Shown here: positions 1-4,970 of the stretch, in pieces
Layout of the letters: each line of letters begins with the position of its first letter
How positions within the stretch are numbered: the stretch's first letter is position 1
NCBI GenBank assembly: GCA_937907305.1
Contig: CALERQ010000244.1
Coordinates: 1-6,581 of the forward strand
Direction of reading: 5' to 3'
Length of the DNA: 6,581 bases
Origin: an uncultured Clostridia bacterium
GTDB taxonomy: Bacteria; Bacillota; Clostridia; Oscillospirales; Ruminococcaceae
The notes under the pieces: model-generated
What the model saw: only the letters and a program-made list of their open reading frames with translations
Told to the model about the DNA's origin: nothing
Database searches by the model: none
Position numbers and translations under genes: made by a program

Positions 1-1
1 G

Positions 2-196
2 TTGTACGTCGTTGGTGCGGACGCCGCGGCCTGCATCAAATCCACCTGCTACAATATGACGAAAAGCGGCTATACCGTTCATGTCCTGTCGGACTGCGTC
101 ACCAGCTATGATAAAAACAAGCTGCCGGAGATGCTCGCGTACTATGCAAGCAAGGGCTGCGAAGTCATGGAGCTTTCTCAGGCTATGGGGGCGTAA
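2..196 (+). CDS. Isochorismatase-like cysteine hydrolase, C-terminal part (5' truncated by window)
   Basis: The frame is open from the first base of the window and ends in TAA; about two thirds of a normal ~180-residue protein must lie upstream. The visible 64 codons match the C-terminal half of the isochorismatase/nicotinamidase-like fold: a beta strand (YVVG), then the nucleophile segment AACIKST with the candidate catalytic cysteine at codon 11 (bases 32-34), a helix, and GYTVHVLSDCVTS, the usual GY-x-V-x-V-x-D strand and turn. The family hydrolyses amides or vinyl ethers through an Asp-Lys-Cys triad; the Asp and Lys would be upstream and cannot be checked. The substrate cannot be told. 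It is the first visible gene of a same-strand run with the CPBP gene 35 bases downstream, so co-transcription is likely. There is no in-window ATG to suggest an internal start. Confidence 0.85.
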   Translation: MYVVGADAAACIKSTCYNMTKSGYTVHVLSDCVTSYDKNKLPEMLAYYASKGCEVMELSQAMGA

Positions 197-210
197 ATAC
201 AGCAGCACAG

Positions 211-230
211 AAGGAAACAGAAGGAAACAG
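211..230 (+). repeat. Tandem 10-base repeat duplicating a Shine-Dalgarno sequence
   Basis: AAGGAAACAG occurs twice, head to tail, ending one base before the ATG at 232. Each unit carries an AAGGA core; the second is 6 bases from the ATG (good spacing) and the first 16 bases away (too far). It looks like a small slippage duplication of the ribosome-binding site, with the proximal copy as the working one. Confidence 0.7.
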
Positions 231-231
231 C

Positions 232-993
232 ATGAAAAAGCTATATGAGAAAAACGAACTGGCCTTTGCGATCGTATGGATCGTGGTTTATTGTGTTCTG
301 CAATCGCTGGCGAATCCGCTCAATAAAATCATCGGGATTGAATACGCCGCAAGTGCTCTTTTTTGCGTCCTGCAAACCATCATCCTTTTTGCTTTTATCC
401 GGAAAAATAAATTGCAGCAGCGGTATGGGCTTTGCAAATCACCTGTTCCCGCCCGCCGGTTTCTTTACTATATACCGCTTGTTCTCCTGGCAGCGGGAAA
501 CCTTTGGAATGGCGTCGCTCTCCGCTATTCCCCGGCGGAAACAGCCTGCCGCATTCTTTGTATGCTCTGCGTTGGCTTTTTGGAGGAACTGATTTTCCGG
601 GGCTTCCTGTTTGTATCCATGGCAAAGGATAATATCAGATCCGCCATTATCATCTCCAGCGTAACCTTTGGCATCGGACATATCATCAATTTGTTCAACG
701 GCAGCGGTATGGATCTGGTAAACAACCTGTGCCAGATCGTCTTTGCCATCGCGGTGGGCTTCCTGCTGGTCACTATTTTCTATCGCGGCGGCAGCCTGCT
801 CCCCTGCATCCTTGTCCATTCCGCCATCAATACACTCGGTACCTTCTCCAATGATATCAATGTCCCCATGGAAAGACAGCTCGCGCAAATTTCTATCATG
901 ATACTGATCACTATCGCCTATACCTTGATCCTTACGAAAACTCTTCCCAAAAATACAAGCGATCTCGCATCCAAGATGACAGCGCAGCAATGA
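232..993 (+). CDS. CPBP-family intramembrane glutamic endopeptidase (Abi/CAAX-like)
   Basis: This 253-residue, strongly hydrophobic protein carries the three signature motifs of the CPBP (Abi, PF02517) family: EELIFRG at residues 118-124 (catalytic Glu pair E118/E119 and R123), FGIGH ending at H150, and HSAIN at 196-200. About seven or eight membrane segments are visible, starting near residues 11-27 and 40-56; the catalytic motifs fall in the C-terminal half, as is usual. Known relatives include eukaryotic CAAX protease Rce1 and bacteriocin-immunity proteins; the bacterial substrates are mostly unknown. The start is set by the AAGGAAACAG repeat directly upstream. The TGA stop overlaps a possible ATG at 990 of the next gene. 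It lies in the cytoplasmic membrane and is likely co-transcribed with its neighbours. All key residues are present, so it should be active. Bacteriocin self-immunity is possible but nothing nearby encodes a bacteriocin. Confidence 0.92.
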   Translation: MKKLYEKNELAFAIVWIVVYCVLQSLANPLNKIIGIEYAASALFCVLQTIILFAFIRKNKLQQRYGLCKSPVPARRFLYYIPLVLLAAGNLWNGVALRYSPAETACRILCMLCVGFLEELIFRGFLFVSMAKDNIRSAIIISSVTFGIGHIINLFNGSGMDLVNNLCQIVFAIAVGFLLVTIFYRGGSLLPCILVHSAINTLGTFSNDINVPMERQLAQISIMILITIAYTLILTKTLPKNTSDLASKMTAQQ

Positions 994-1013
994 TCCATAA
1001 AGAAAGGAATCCT

Positions 1014-1562
1014 ATGAAACACGCAAGCTTCGAAATCGTCCGCGCGCAGGCGCAGGATGCCTCCGCACTGTTGGAATACTTGAAAATCATCGGCGGAGAA
1101 ACGGAAAACCTCAGCTTCGGCCCGGAGGGCGCCCACCTTGATGTGGAAGCCGAACAAGCCTATCTCGGCATGCAGGCGCAGTCACACGATCATATTCAGC
1201 TGCTCGCCAAGGTAAACGGCGAGATCATCGGCACCGCAAGCCTCAACCGCAAGCCAAATCGCATGAGTCACCGCGCGGAATTTGGCATCAGCCTGAAAAA
1301 AGCATGGTGGGGCTGCGGCGCGGCCTCCGCCCTGGCGCAGGGTGTTCTTGCTTTCGCGCGGGAAAGCGGGGTGCGGCAGGTCAATCTTGAGGTACGCAGC
1401 GACAATAAACGCGCCATCGCGCTCTACGAAAAACTCGGCTTCCGCAAGCTGTGCACCTTCCCCGGCTTTTTCCAAATCAATGGGGAGCTGATCGATTTTG
1501 ACCTTATGAATCTCGATCTCTGCCCCACCGCGCAGGATGATGCGGCAAACGAAACACCTTAA
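1014..1562 (+). CDS. GNAT-family N-acetyltransferase
   Basis: This 182-residue cytosolic protein has a GNAT fold: N-terminal strand FEIVRAQAQD, a central VNGEIIGTASL strand pair (residues 67-77), the acetyl-CoA pyrophosphate-binding segment AEFGISLKKAWWGCGAASAL (88-107), and the C-terminal block NLEVRSDNKRAIALYEKLGF (124-143), which is typical of RimI-like enzymes. It should transfer acetyl from acetyl-CoA to an amine; the acceptor is not identifiable. I chose ATG 1014 because AGAAAGGAAT sits just upstream at good spacing and homology starts there. An ATG at 990 overlaps the CPBP stop (ATGA) and would add eight residues; it has no clear ribosome-binding site. Translational coupling to the CPBP gene remains possible. 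The C-terminal tail after residue 170 looks unstructured. Confidence 0.9.
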   Translation: MKHASFEIVRAQAQDASALLEYLKIIGGETENLSFGPEGAHLDVEAEQAYLGMQAQSHDHIQLLAKVNGEIIGTASLNRKPNRMSHRAEFGISLKKAWWGCGAASALAQGVLAFARESGVRQVNLEVRSDNKRAIALYEKLGFRKLCTFPGFFQINGELIDFDLMNLDLCPTAQDDAANETP

Positions 1563-1584
1563 ACGCGCATAAGGAGGAATTCCC

Positions 1585-1932
1585 ATGAATCAATTCATTG
1601 CCTGCTGCGGGCTGGATTGCGAAACCTGCGATGCCCGGATCGCAACCATTACAAACGACAACGCCCTGCGCCAAAGAACCGCCGCCCTGTGGACAAAGCT
1701 CAATGGCGTACCCATCACGCCGGAAATGATCCACTGTACCGGCTGCCGTCTTGAGGGCGCCAAAACACCCTTCTGCGATAAGCTCTGTCCCATACACAAT
1801 TGCGTCCGGGAAAAGGGCTTTGATACCTGTGCCGACTGCCCGCAGATGGATGGATGCCCAACGCTGGGACGCATCGCCGCAAACAGCCCGTTCGTTCTCG
1901 AAAACTTAAAGCAGCTCCGCTCGTCAAAGTGA
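1585..1932 (+). CDS. DUF3795 family cysteine-rich protein
   Basis: This 115-residue protein has 12 cysteines (residues 7, 8, 12, 15, 51, 54, 64, 68, 73, 82, 85, 91). The N-terminal CCGLDCETC, the middle CTGCRLEG and the later CPIHNC and CADCPQMDGC match the DUF3795 (PF12675) pattern. The pairs CxxC at 12-15, 51-54 and 82-85 suggest bound zinc or an iron-sulfur centre; no function is established for the family. There is no signal peptide or membrane segment, so it should be cytosolic. AAGGAGG at 1571-1577, seven bases before the ATG, is the strongest ribosome-binding site in this operon. It lies 22 bases after the acetyltransferase stop and is probably the last gene of the operon. Length is slightly short but within the usual range. 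Confidence 0.85.
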   Translation: MNQFIACCGLDCETCDARIATITNDNALRQRTAALWTKLNGVPITPEMIHCTGCRLEGAKTPFCDKLCPIHNCVREKGFDTCADCPQMDGCPTLGRIAANSPFVLENLKQLRSSK

Positions 1933-1986
1933 GCCGGGGATGGACAGCAGAAACCAGTAAATTTTCTCTCTTCTTCCCTGCCGCGC

Positions 1987-2022
1987 ACGGGGCTCTTCCC
2001 TGCCCCGTCACCGCTTGCTTTT
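1987..2022 (+). terminator. Weak candidate terminator of the left operon
   Basis: ACGGGG (1987-1992) can pair with CCCCGT (2003-2008) across a 10-base loop, with a TTTT only 10 bases beyond the stem (2019-2022). Position after the last operon gene and before a new promoter fits a terminator, but stem length and T-run distance are poor. Confidence 0.25.
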
Positions 2023-2025
2023 GGG

Positions 2026-2055
2026 TTGACAAATCCCCGGCAGCCTTATTATAAT
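2026..2055 (+). promoter_or_regulatory. Consensus sigma-A promoter upstream of the first PF14196 gene
   Basis: TTGACA at 2026-2031 and TATAAT at 2050-2055 are both perfect, with an 18-base spacer. The start should be near 2060-2062, giving a leader of roughly 290 bases to the ATG at 2355. No other plus-strand promoter of this quality is seen before the gene. The near-consensus strength suggests it needs a repressor or attenuation to be controlled. Confidence 0.8.
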
Positions 2056-2059
2056 GATA

Positions 2060-2118
2060 GCGGTAAAAGGGCTGGGGAAATCGCCCTTTCCCGCCTCATC
2101 CGGCCGCCGCGGGCGGCC
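2060..2118 (+). other. Two consecutive hairpins at the predicted 5' end of the leader
   Basis: Hairpin 1: AAAGGGC (2066-2072) pairs with GCCCTTT (2083-2089), and GCGG (2060-2063) can extend the stem with CCGC (2091-2094). Hairpin 2: GGCCGCC (2102-2108) pairs with GGCGGCC (2112-2118) around a 3-base loop and is followed by TTT. They begin almost at the predicted transcription start. They could stabilise the RNA, act as an attenuator (the short T-run argues for weak termination), or belong to an unknown riboregulator. No known riboswitch was recognised. Confidence 0.45.
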
Positions 2119-2134
2119 TTTCCAAAGTCCGGCG

Positions 2135-2150
2135 GTTAGTCCACGCTAAC
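2135..2150. promoter_or_regulatory. Palindromic operator-like site, copy 1 (one change from the other two)
   Basis: GTTAGT-CCAC-GCTAAC differs at one position from the GTTAGC-N4-GCTAAC copies at 3888 and 4642. It lies about 75 bases downstream of the predicted transcription start and 204 bases upstream of the PF14196 ATG, so it could act as a roadblock in the leader rather than by covering the promoter. Alternatively it is a leftover of a lost promoter. Confidence 0.6.
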
Positions 2151-2354
2151 TTATGTCTGATTGATTCCCTTCGGAGAGCCTGCTCCACAACTGCAACTAC
2201 GCTCAAAATTCTTCTGCCGGCCTGCGTATTCGATCCCCTTCCGCTGTTCCTGGCTACGATGCCCTTTTGCATCATCGGCACCGGGAATCCCGCCAGCGCC
2301 GCCATGTTCCTGGGCCTGTTCTTTCTGATTTGACCGAAAAGGAGATCTGACACC

Positions 2355-2957
2355 ATGAAGAAAAACTATATCACACAGAATTTCCAAAAGACCATCGCCG
2401 AGCGCTTCCCGGCGCAGTCCGCGGCACTGCTGGCCGCCTATCAAAAGCGCCTGACCGAGCTGCGTGCGGAAAATGCCGATGCCTCCCCGGAAAAGCAGCG
2501 CCACCTGGAGGGCCAGATCCTGCCCGGCATTGCCGCCTACGAAACACTGCAAACCGTAATGTCAAAGGAAGAGGCACTGGAAACCGTCCACCACTATGTG
2601 GAGCTCAAGGCCTGGCGGCTGCGCCGTGCCATTCTCAAGCTGATGCGCCTCCCCGGACTGTACCGGAAGGTACCGGGCATCTTCGCCAAACAGACCCCCA
2701 AGCTCTTCGGCACCGCGGCGGGCTTTGCCGCCACGGAAATTCAAACCACCGGCGGCGTTTGGCGCATCGATATGACCCGCTGCCCTTACCACGATGTCTG
2801 CGGCCAGTACGGCTGCCCGGAGCTTTGCCACTGCTTCTGCGACAGCGATGACATCACCTACGATGATATGCACCCCCAGCTGCTGTGGCACCGGACCAAA
2901 ACCCTGGGCCGCGGAGATGATTGCTGTGATTTTTGCCTGAAATTAAAGGATCGCTGA
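2355..2957 (+). CDS. PF14196 protein, L-2-amino-thiazoline-4-carboxylate hydrolase family (paralogue A)
   Basis: This 200-residue soluble protein has a charged helical N-terminal half (residues 1-110) and a cysteine-rich C-terminal half. The latter contains CPYHDVCGQYGCPELCHCFC (143-162), followed by DSDD and, at 179-193, HRTKTLGRGDDCCDF, the typical RT-x-T-L-x-x-G-x-x-x-CDF ending of PF14196. The named activity comes from Pseudomonas AtcB, which opens the thiazoline ring in the route to cysteine; most gut Bacillota members are untested, so the substrate here is unknown. Nine cysteines in the last 60 residues make metal or iron-sulfur binding plausible. The ribosome-binding site AAAAGGAGA lies about 10 bases upstream. 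It is transcribed alone, from the promoter at 2026, and ends in a two-way terminator. It shares its upstream palindrome with the ZIP gene and the second PF14196 gene. Confidence 0.82.
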   Translation: MKKNYITQNFQKTIAERFPAQSAALLAAYQKRLTELRAENADASPEKQRHLEGQILPGIAAYETLQTVMSKEEALETVHHYVELKAWRLRRAILKLMRLPGLYRKVPGIFAKQTPKLFGTAAGFAATEIQTTGGVWRIDMTRCPYHDVCGQYGCPELCHCFCDSDDITYDDMHPQLLWHRTKTLGRGDDCCDFCLKLKDR

Positions 2958-2965
2958 TAGTCCCG

Positions 2966-3004
2966 AAAAGGACCCGCCTGCCTTGCCGCAGATGGGTCCT
3001 TTTT
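2966..3004. terminator. Bidirectional terminator between convergent genes
   Basis: AAAAGGACCC (2966-2975) is fully complementary to GGGTCCTTTT (2994-3003), with an 18-base loop. On the plus strand the stem runs into TTTTT (3000-3004), ending the PF14196 gene; on the minus strand it runs into TTTT, ending the ZIP gene, whose stop is only six bases away. Confidence 0.88.
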
Positions 3005-3009
3005 CCGTC

Positions 3010-3786
3010 TTATCCCAGGGCTACATCCAGCACCATCATCACACTGAAGCCCACCGCGAAAAACACCGTGCCGATATTGGAGTGACTGCCCTGCGACATC
3101 TCCGGGATCAGCTCCTCCACCACCACATACAGCATGGCCCCCGCTGCAAAGCTCAAAAGATACGGCAGCGCCGGAATGATCAGCCGGGCCGCCAGGATCG
3201 TCAGCACCGCGCCGATCGGCTCCACAATACCGGAAAGCACCCCTCCCCCAAAGGCCCTTCCCTTGCTCATCCCCTCCGCCCGCAGCGGCAGGGAGATGAT
3301 CGCCCCCTCGGGGAAGTTCTGTATGGCGATCCCCAGCGAAAGCGCCAGGGCGCCCGCCGCGGTCATCTGGGCGCTGCCGGAAAGATAATCGGCATACACC
3401 ACGCCCACCGCCATCCCCTCCGGGATGTTATGCAGCGCTACCGCCAACACCATCATCGTGGTGCGCTGGAGCTTACTTTGGGGCCCCTCGGCCTGCTGGC
3501 TTTTGGCGTGGAGATGCGGGATCAGCCGGTCAAGCATCAGCAGGAACAGGATCCCCGCCCAAAAGCCGATGACCGCCGGCAGCACCGGCGTACCCCCCAT
3601 GCTTTTCGCCTGTTCTATCGCCGGGATAAGCAGGCTCCACACCGAAGCCGCCACCATCACCCCGGCGGCAAAGCCGGTAAGGGAGCGCTGCACCCGGTCG
3701 CTCAGCGATTTCTTCATAAAAAACACACATGCCGCTCCCAGCGTCGTGCCCAGGAACGGGATCAAAATTCCATAAAATGCTTCCAT
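3010..3786 (-). CDS. ZIP-family divalent metal transporter (GufA/ZupT-like)
   Basis: This 258-residue membrane protein has about eight membrane segments and the ZIP metal-path motifs: HNIPEG at residues 119-124 (TM4), QNFPEG at 156-161 (TM5), GIVEP with E189 (TM6) and VEELIPE at 223-229 (TM7). The Gln instead of His in the TM5 motif is as I recall for GufA-type members such as the Bordetella BbZIP structure, where the equivalent Gln and Glu line the metal site. The histidine-poor loop HLHAKSQQ (91-98) between TM3 and TM4 is short. Likely role: uptake of zinc, iron or manganese across the cytoplasmic membrane; the metal cannot be chosen from sequence. AGAAGGAT upstream of ATG 3786 supports the start. 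It has its own promoter, about a 110-base leader, and a palindromic operator at the start site, consistent with metal-responsive control. Confidence 0.93.
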   Translation of the reverse strand: MEAFYGILIPFLGTTLGAACVFFMKKSLSDRVQRSLTGFAAGVMVAASVWSLLIPAIEQAKSMGGTPVLPAVIGFWAGILFLLMLDRLIPHLHAKSQQAEGPQSKLQRTTMMVLAVALHNIPEGMAVGVVYADYLSGSAQMTAAGALALSLGIAIQNFPEGAIISLPLRAEGMSKGRAFGGGVLSGIVEPIGAVLTILAARLIIPALPYLLSFAAGAMLYVVVEELIPEMSQGSHSNIGTVFFAVGFSVMMVLDVALG

Positions 3787-3887
3787 CTCTATCTCATCCT
3801 TCTGGTCATCTGTATTTGATCGGCAGGTTCCGGGCTCTTTGGGCCGCCGATTGCCCGCCGGGCTTCTGCCATATCACATCTCTTTAG
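3787..3887 (-). other. Structured 5' leader of the ZIP gene
   Basis: About 100 bases separate the operator from the ATG. An outer stem can form between 3822-3826 (GGCAG) and 3866-3870 (CTGCC). Inside it GCCCG at 3853-3857 can pair with CGGGC at 3831-3835, or its first four bases can fold back on GGGC at 3860-3863, so two exclusive folds exist. No known riboswitch class was recognised. Confidence 0.3.
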
Positions 3888-3903
3888 GTTAGCCGTCGCT
3901 AAC
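3888..3903. promoter_or_regulatory. Palindromic operator-like site, copy 2 (ZIP gene)
   Basis: GTTAGC-CGTC-GCTAAC is a perfect 6-4-6 inverted repeat. On the minus strand it begins three bases downstream of the -10 box, so it covers the predicted transcription start; a bound protein would block RNA polymerase. The GTTAG arms resemble half-sites of DtxR-family iron/manganese repressors. That assignment is inference, supported mainly by the metal transporter it precedes. Confidence 0.75.
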
Positions 3904-3906
3904 TCA

Positions 3907-3935
3907 AGTATACCAAATTACTCTCTTTTTGTCAA
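3907..3935 (-). promoter_or_regulatory. Promoter of the ZIP gene
   Basis: Read on the minus strand, TTGACA (complement of 3930-3935) and TATACT (complement of 3907-3912) are separated by exactly 17 bases. The -35 box matches consensus in full and the -10 in five of six. The -35 lies five bases past the T-run of the upstream terminator, so the two units are tightly packed but separate. Confidence 0.82.
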
Positions 3936-3940
3936 ACCGC

Positions 3941-3981
3941 AAAAAACACCAGCCACAGCACGGTTTCACCGCCATGGCTGG
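3941..3981 (-). terminator. Terminator of the second PF14196 gene
   Basis: Read on the minus strand, CCAGCCA (complement of 3975-3981) pairs with TGGCTGG (complement of 3949-3955), with an inner CGGT/ACCG stem, followed by TGTTTTTT (T-run opposite 3941-3946). It begins seven bases after the stop codon. Confidence 0.85.
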
Positions 3982-3988
3982 CATTTCA

Positions 3989-4618
3989 TTATTTCTTCTT
4001 ATAGCCGCAGTCACAGTACGGCCCGCCGGAAGCCAGCGTGTACTCCCGCACAAAATTCGCCGCGCCGCCCGCTTCACTCATGGTGTAGTCCAGGCGGCAC
4101 ATCGCCGGGGTCAGGTCATACAGTCCCAGCTCCCGCATCAGCACACAGATGCCGCATCGGGTAAATCTCGCCTCATAGCCGCTGCCGTCCGGGTATTCGT
4201 AGTAATCCATGTTCCACGAGTAGGGGTTGCGGTCGGCAGCCTTCAGCCGGGCGGTGTCCTTCATCCCCCGGATATCCTTCGGTGTGAATTTGGCCTTGCC
4301 GCTCTTGCGGCAGAACCACCGCATTGGCCCTGTCATCATGGATTTGGCATAATAATCAGTCAGCCGCTCCACATCCGGCCGCCGCGGCATCGAGAGCACA
4401 AACGCCCCCAGCATCGCGCAGTTTACTATGTTCATCTTAAAGCGGTCCGCCTTCTCAAATTCCGGCAGCCTGCCTATGATCTCCTTGTACCTCGGCTTTG
4501 CTTTGGCGGCTATCGTCCCGGCCTCCCCGGCGTCATAGCCAAAGACCTCCGTCAGCTGCTTCTCAAAGGACTTCGCAAACAGCGCCCACATTCCCCAGGG
4601 CATCCCGGCATATTTCAT
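3989..4618 (-). CDS. PF14196 protein, L-2-amino-thiazoline-4-carboxylate hydrolase family (paralogue B)
   Basis: This 209-residue soluble protein belongs to the same family as the gene at 2355 but to a different branch. It has WNMDYYEYPDG (135-145), FTRCGIC (152-158), LYDLTPAMCRLDY (166-178, where C174 aligns with the family's central Cys), and the C-terminal FVREYTLASGGPYCDCGY (189-206), the equivalent of the R-x-x-T-L-x-x-G-x-x-C-D ending. Cysteines 155, 158, 174, 202 and 204 may bind metal or form the active site. It has fewer cysteines than paralogue A. The substrate is unknown; the thiazoline activity is by family name only. GGAGGG just upstream of ATG 4618 sets the start. It has its own promoter, operator and terminator, and lies divergent to a broken TetR gene, a common type of regulator-target pairing. 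Confidence 0.82.
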   Translation of the reverse strand: MKYAGMPWGMWALFAKSFEKQLTEVFGYDAGEAGTIAAKAKPRYKEIIGRLPEFEKADRFKMNIVNCAMLGAFVLSMPRRPDVERLTDYYAKSMMTGPMRWFCRKSGKAKFTPKDIRGMKDTARLKAADRNPYSWNMDYYEYPDGSGYEARFTRCGICVLMRELGLYDLTPAMCRLDYTMSEAGGAANFVREYTLASGGPYCDCGYKKK

Positions 4619-4641
4619 TCTGGTCCCTCCTGTTTCTTGCC

Positions 4642-4657
4642 GTTAGCTTCCGCTAAC
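4642..4657. promoter_or_regulatory. Palindromic operator-like site, copy 3 (second PF14196 gene)
   Basis: GTTAGC-TTCC-GCTAAC has the same arms as the ZIP-gene site and a different centre. On the minus strand it starts nine bases after the -10 box and ends 23 bases before the ATG, so it lies at about +3 to +18 of the transcript. It could equally have been the target of the TetR protein whose remains start at 4800, but the copy before the ZIP gene favours a shared regulator. Confidence 0.72.
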
Positions 4658-4666
4658 TCCAACCGC

Positions 4667-4695
4667 ATTTTAGCACAATATTCTCCCTGTTTCAA
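4667..4695 (-). promoter_or_regulatory. Promoter of the second PF14196 gene (extended -10)
   Basis: Read on the minus strand, TTGAAA (complement of 4690-4695) and TAAAAT (complement of 4667-4672) are 17 bases apart, and TGC immediately precedes the -10, forming an extended -10. The transcript would start about 45 bases before the ATG. Confidence 0.75.
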
Positions 4696-4755
4696 GTAAA
4701 AAGCCTCTTTTCCTGTCTTGACATCCGCCTTTCGATGATCATAAATAAAACACCG

Positions 4756-4764
4756 TGATATAAC
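4756..4764 (+). promoter_or_regulatory. Possible promoter of the TetR remnant
   Basis: TGATATAAC is an extended -10 (TGn followed by TATAAC) 35 bases upstream of the ATG at 4800, without a clear -35. A separate TTGACA at 4718-4723 with CATAAA 16 bases later is an alternative. The surrounding 4676-4799 is clearly AT-rich against the rest of the window. Confidence 0.35.
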
Positions 4765-4799
4765 ATCATTATAGCCCAAGATCAAATCGAAAGAGTCCA

Positions 4800-4970
4800 A
4801 TGACCGAATCCCATCGCTCCACCCCGGAACTGATCCGCCGTGCCGCCAAAGCGGAATTCCCGGAAAAAGGCTATCAGGGAGCCTCGCTGCGCAATATCGT
4901 CAAAACCGCCGGGTGGGCACCACTGGCGCCGTTTTACTGCATGTATCGGCTCTTCCGCCTGTTTGCCGCG
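4800..4970 (+). pseudogene. Remnant of a TetR/AcrR-family regulator, DNA-binding N-terminus only
   Basis: The first 38 codons encode a clean TetR helix-turn-helix start: RSTPELIRRAAKAEF, EKGYQGASLRNIVKTAG. The next expected segment (VGTTGA) is in the frame of base 4913, reached by loss of one base near 4911-4913; an extra G at 4931 restores the original frame for FYCMY (codons 45-49), then LFRLFAA resembles the usual KEALFAA end of the domain. No ligand-binding domain follows: within 50 bases the stop of the convergent kinase gene is reached. The frame stays open far beyond only because it lies antisense to that GC-rich gene. A functional repressor is very unlikely. It probably once regulated the divergent PF14196 gene at 4618. 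A sequencing error could explain the paired indels but not the missing C-terminal domain. Confidence 0.75.

Larger units (their letters stand above)
1933..2354. other. 422-base intergenic region: operon end, promoter, structured leader and palindrome
   Basis: No convincing gene lies here. It holds, in order, a weak hairpin after the DUF3795 stop, a consensus promoter, two GC-rich hairpins, a copy of the shared palindrome, and about 200 bases of leader before the PF14196 gene. The frame from about 2151 to 2333 is open on the plus strand and encodes a hydrophobic stretch ending in MPFCIIGTGNPASAAMFLGL and four more residues (ATG at 2259), but it lacks a ribosome-binding site. It may be the remnant of a membrane protein or chance. 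AAAAGGAGA at 2337-2345 serves the ATG at 2355. Confidence 0.6.

Noticed and set aside
990..1013. ATG at 990 as the start of the acetyltransferase
   Set aside because: It overlaps the CPBP stop but lacks a ribosome-binding site, and the added residues do not look like family sequence; ATG 1014 has AGAAAGGAAT at proper spacing.
2983..3819. A 278-codon plus-strand open frame over the ZIP gene
   Set aside because: It is a His/Arg/Gln-rich composition artefact opposite the ZIP coding sequence, which has all family motifs, its own promoter and ribosome-binding site.
3929..4699. A 256-codon plus-strand open frame over the second PF14196 gene
   Set aside because: It is low-complexity antisense sequence; the minus-strand frame has family motifs, promoter, ribosome-binding site and terminator.
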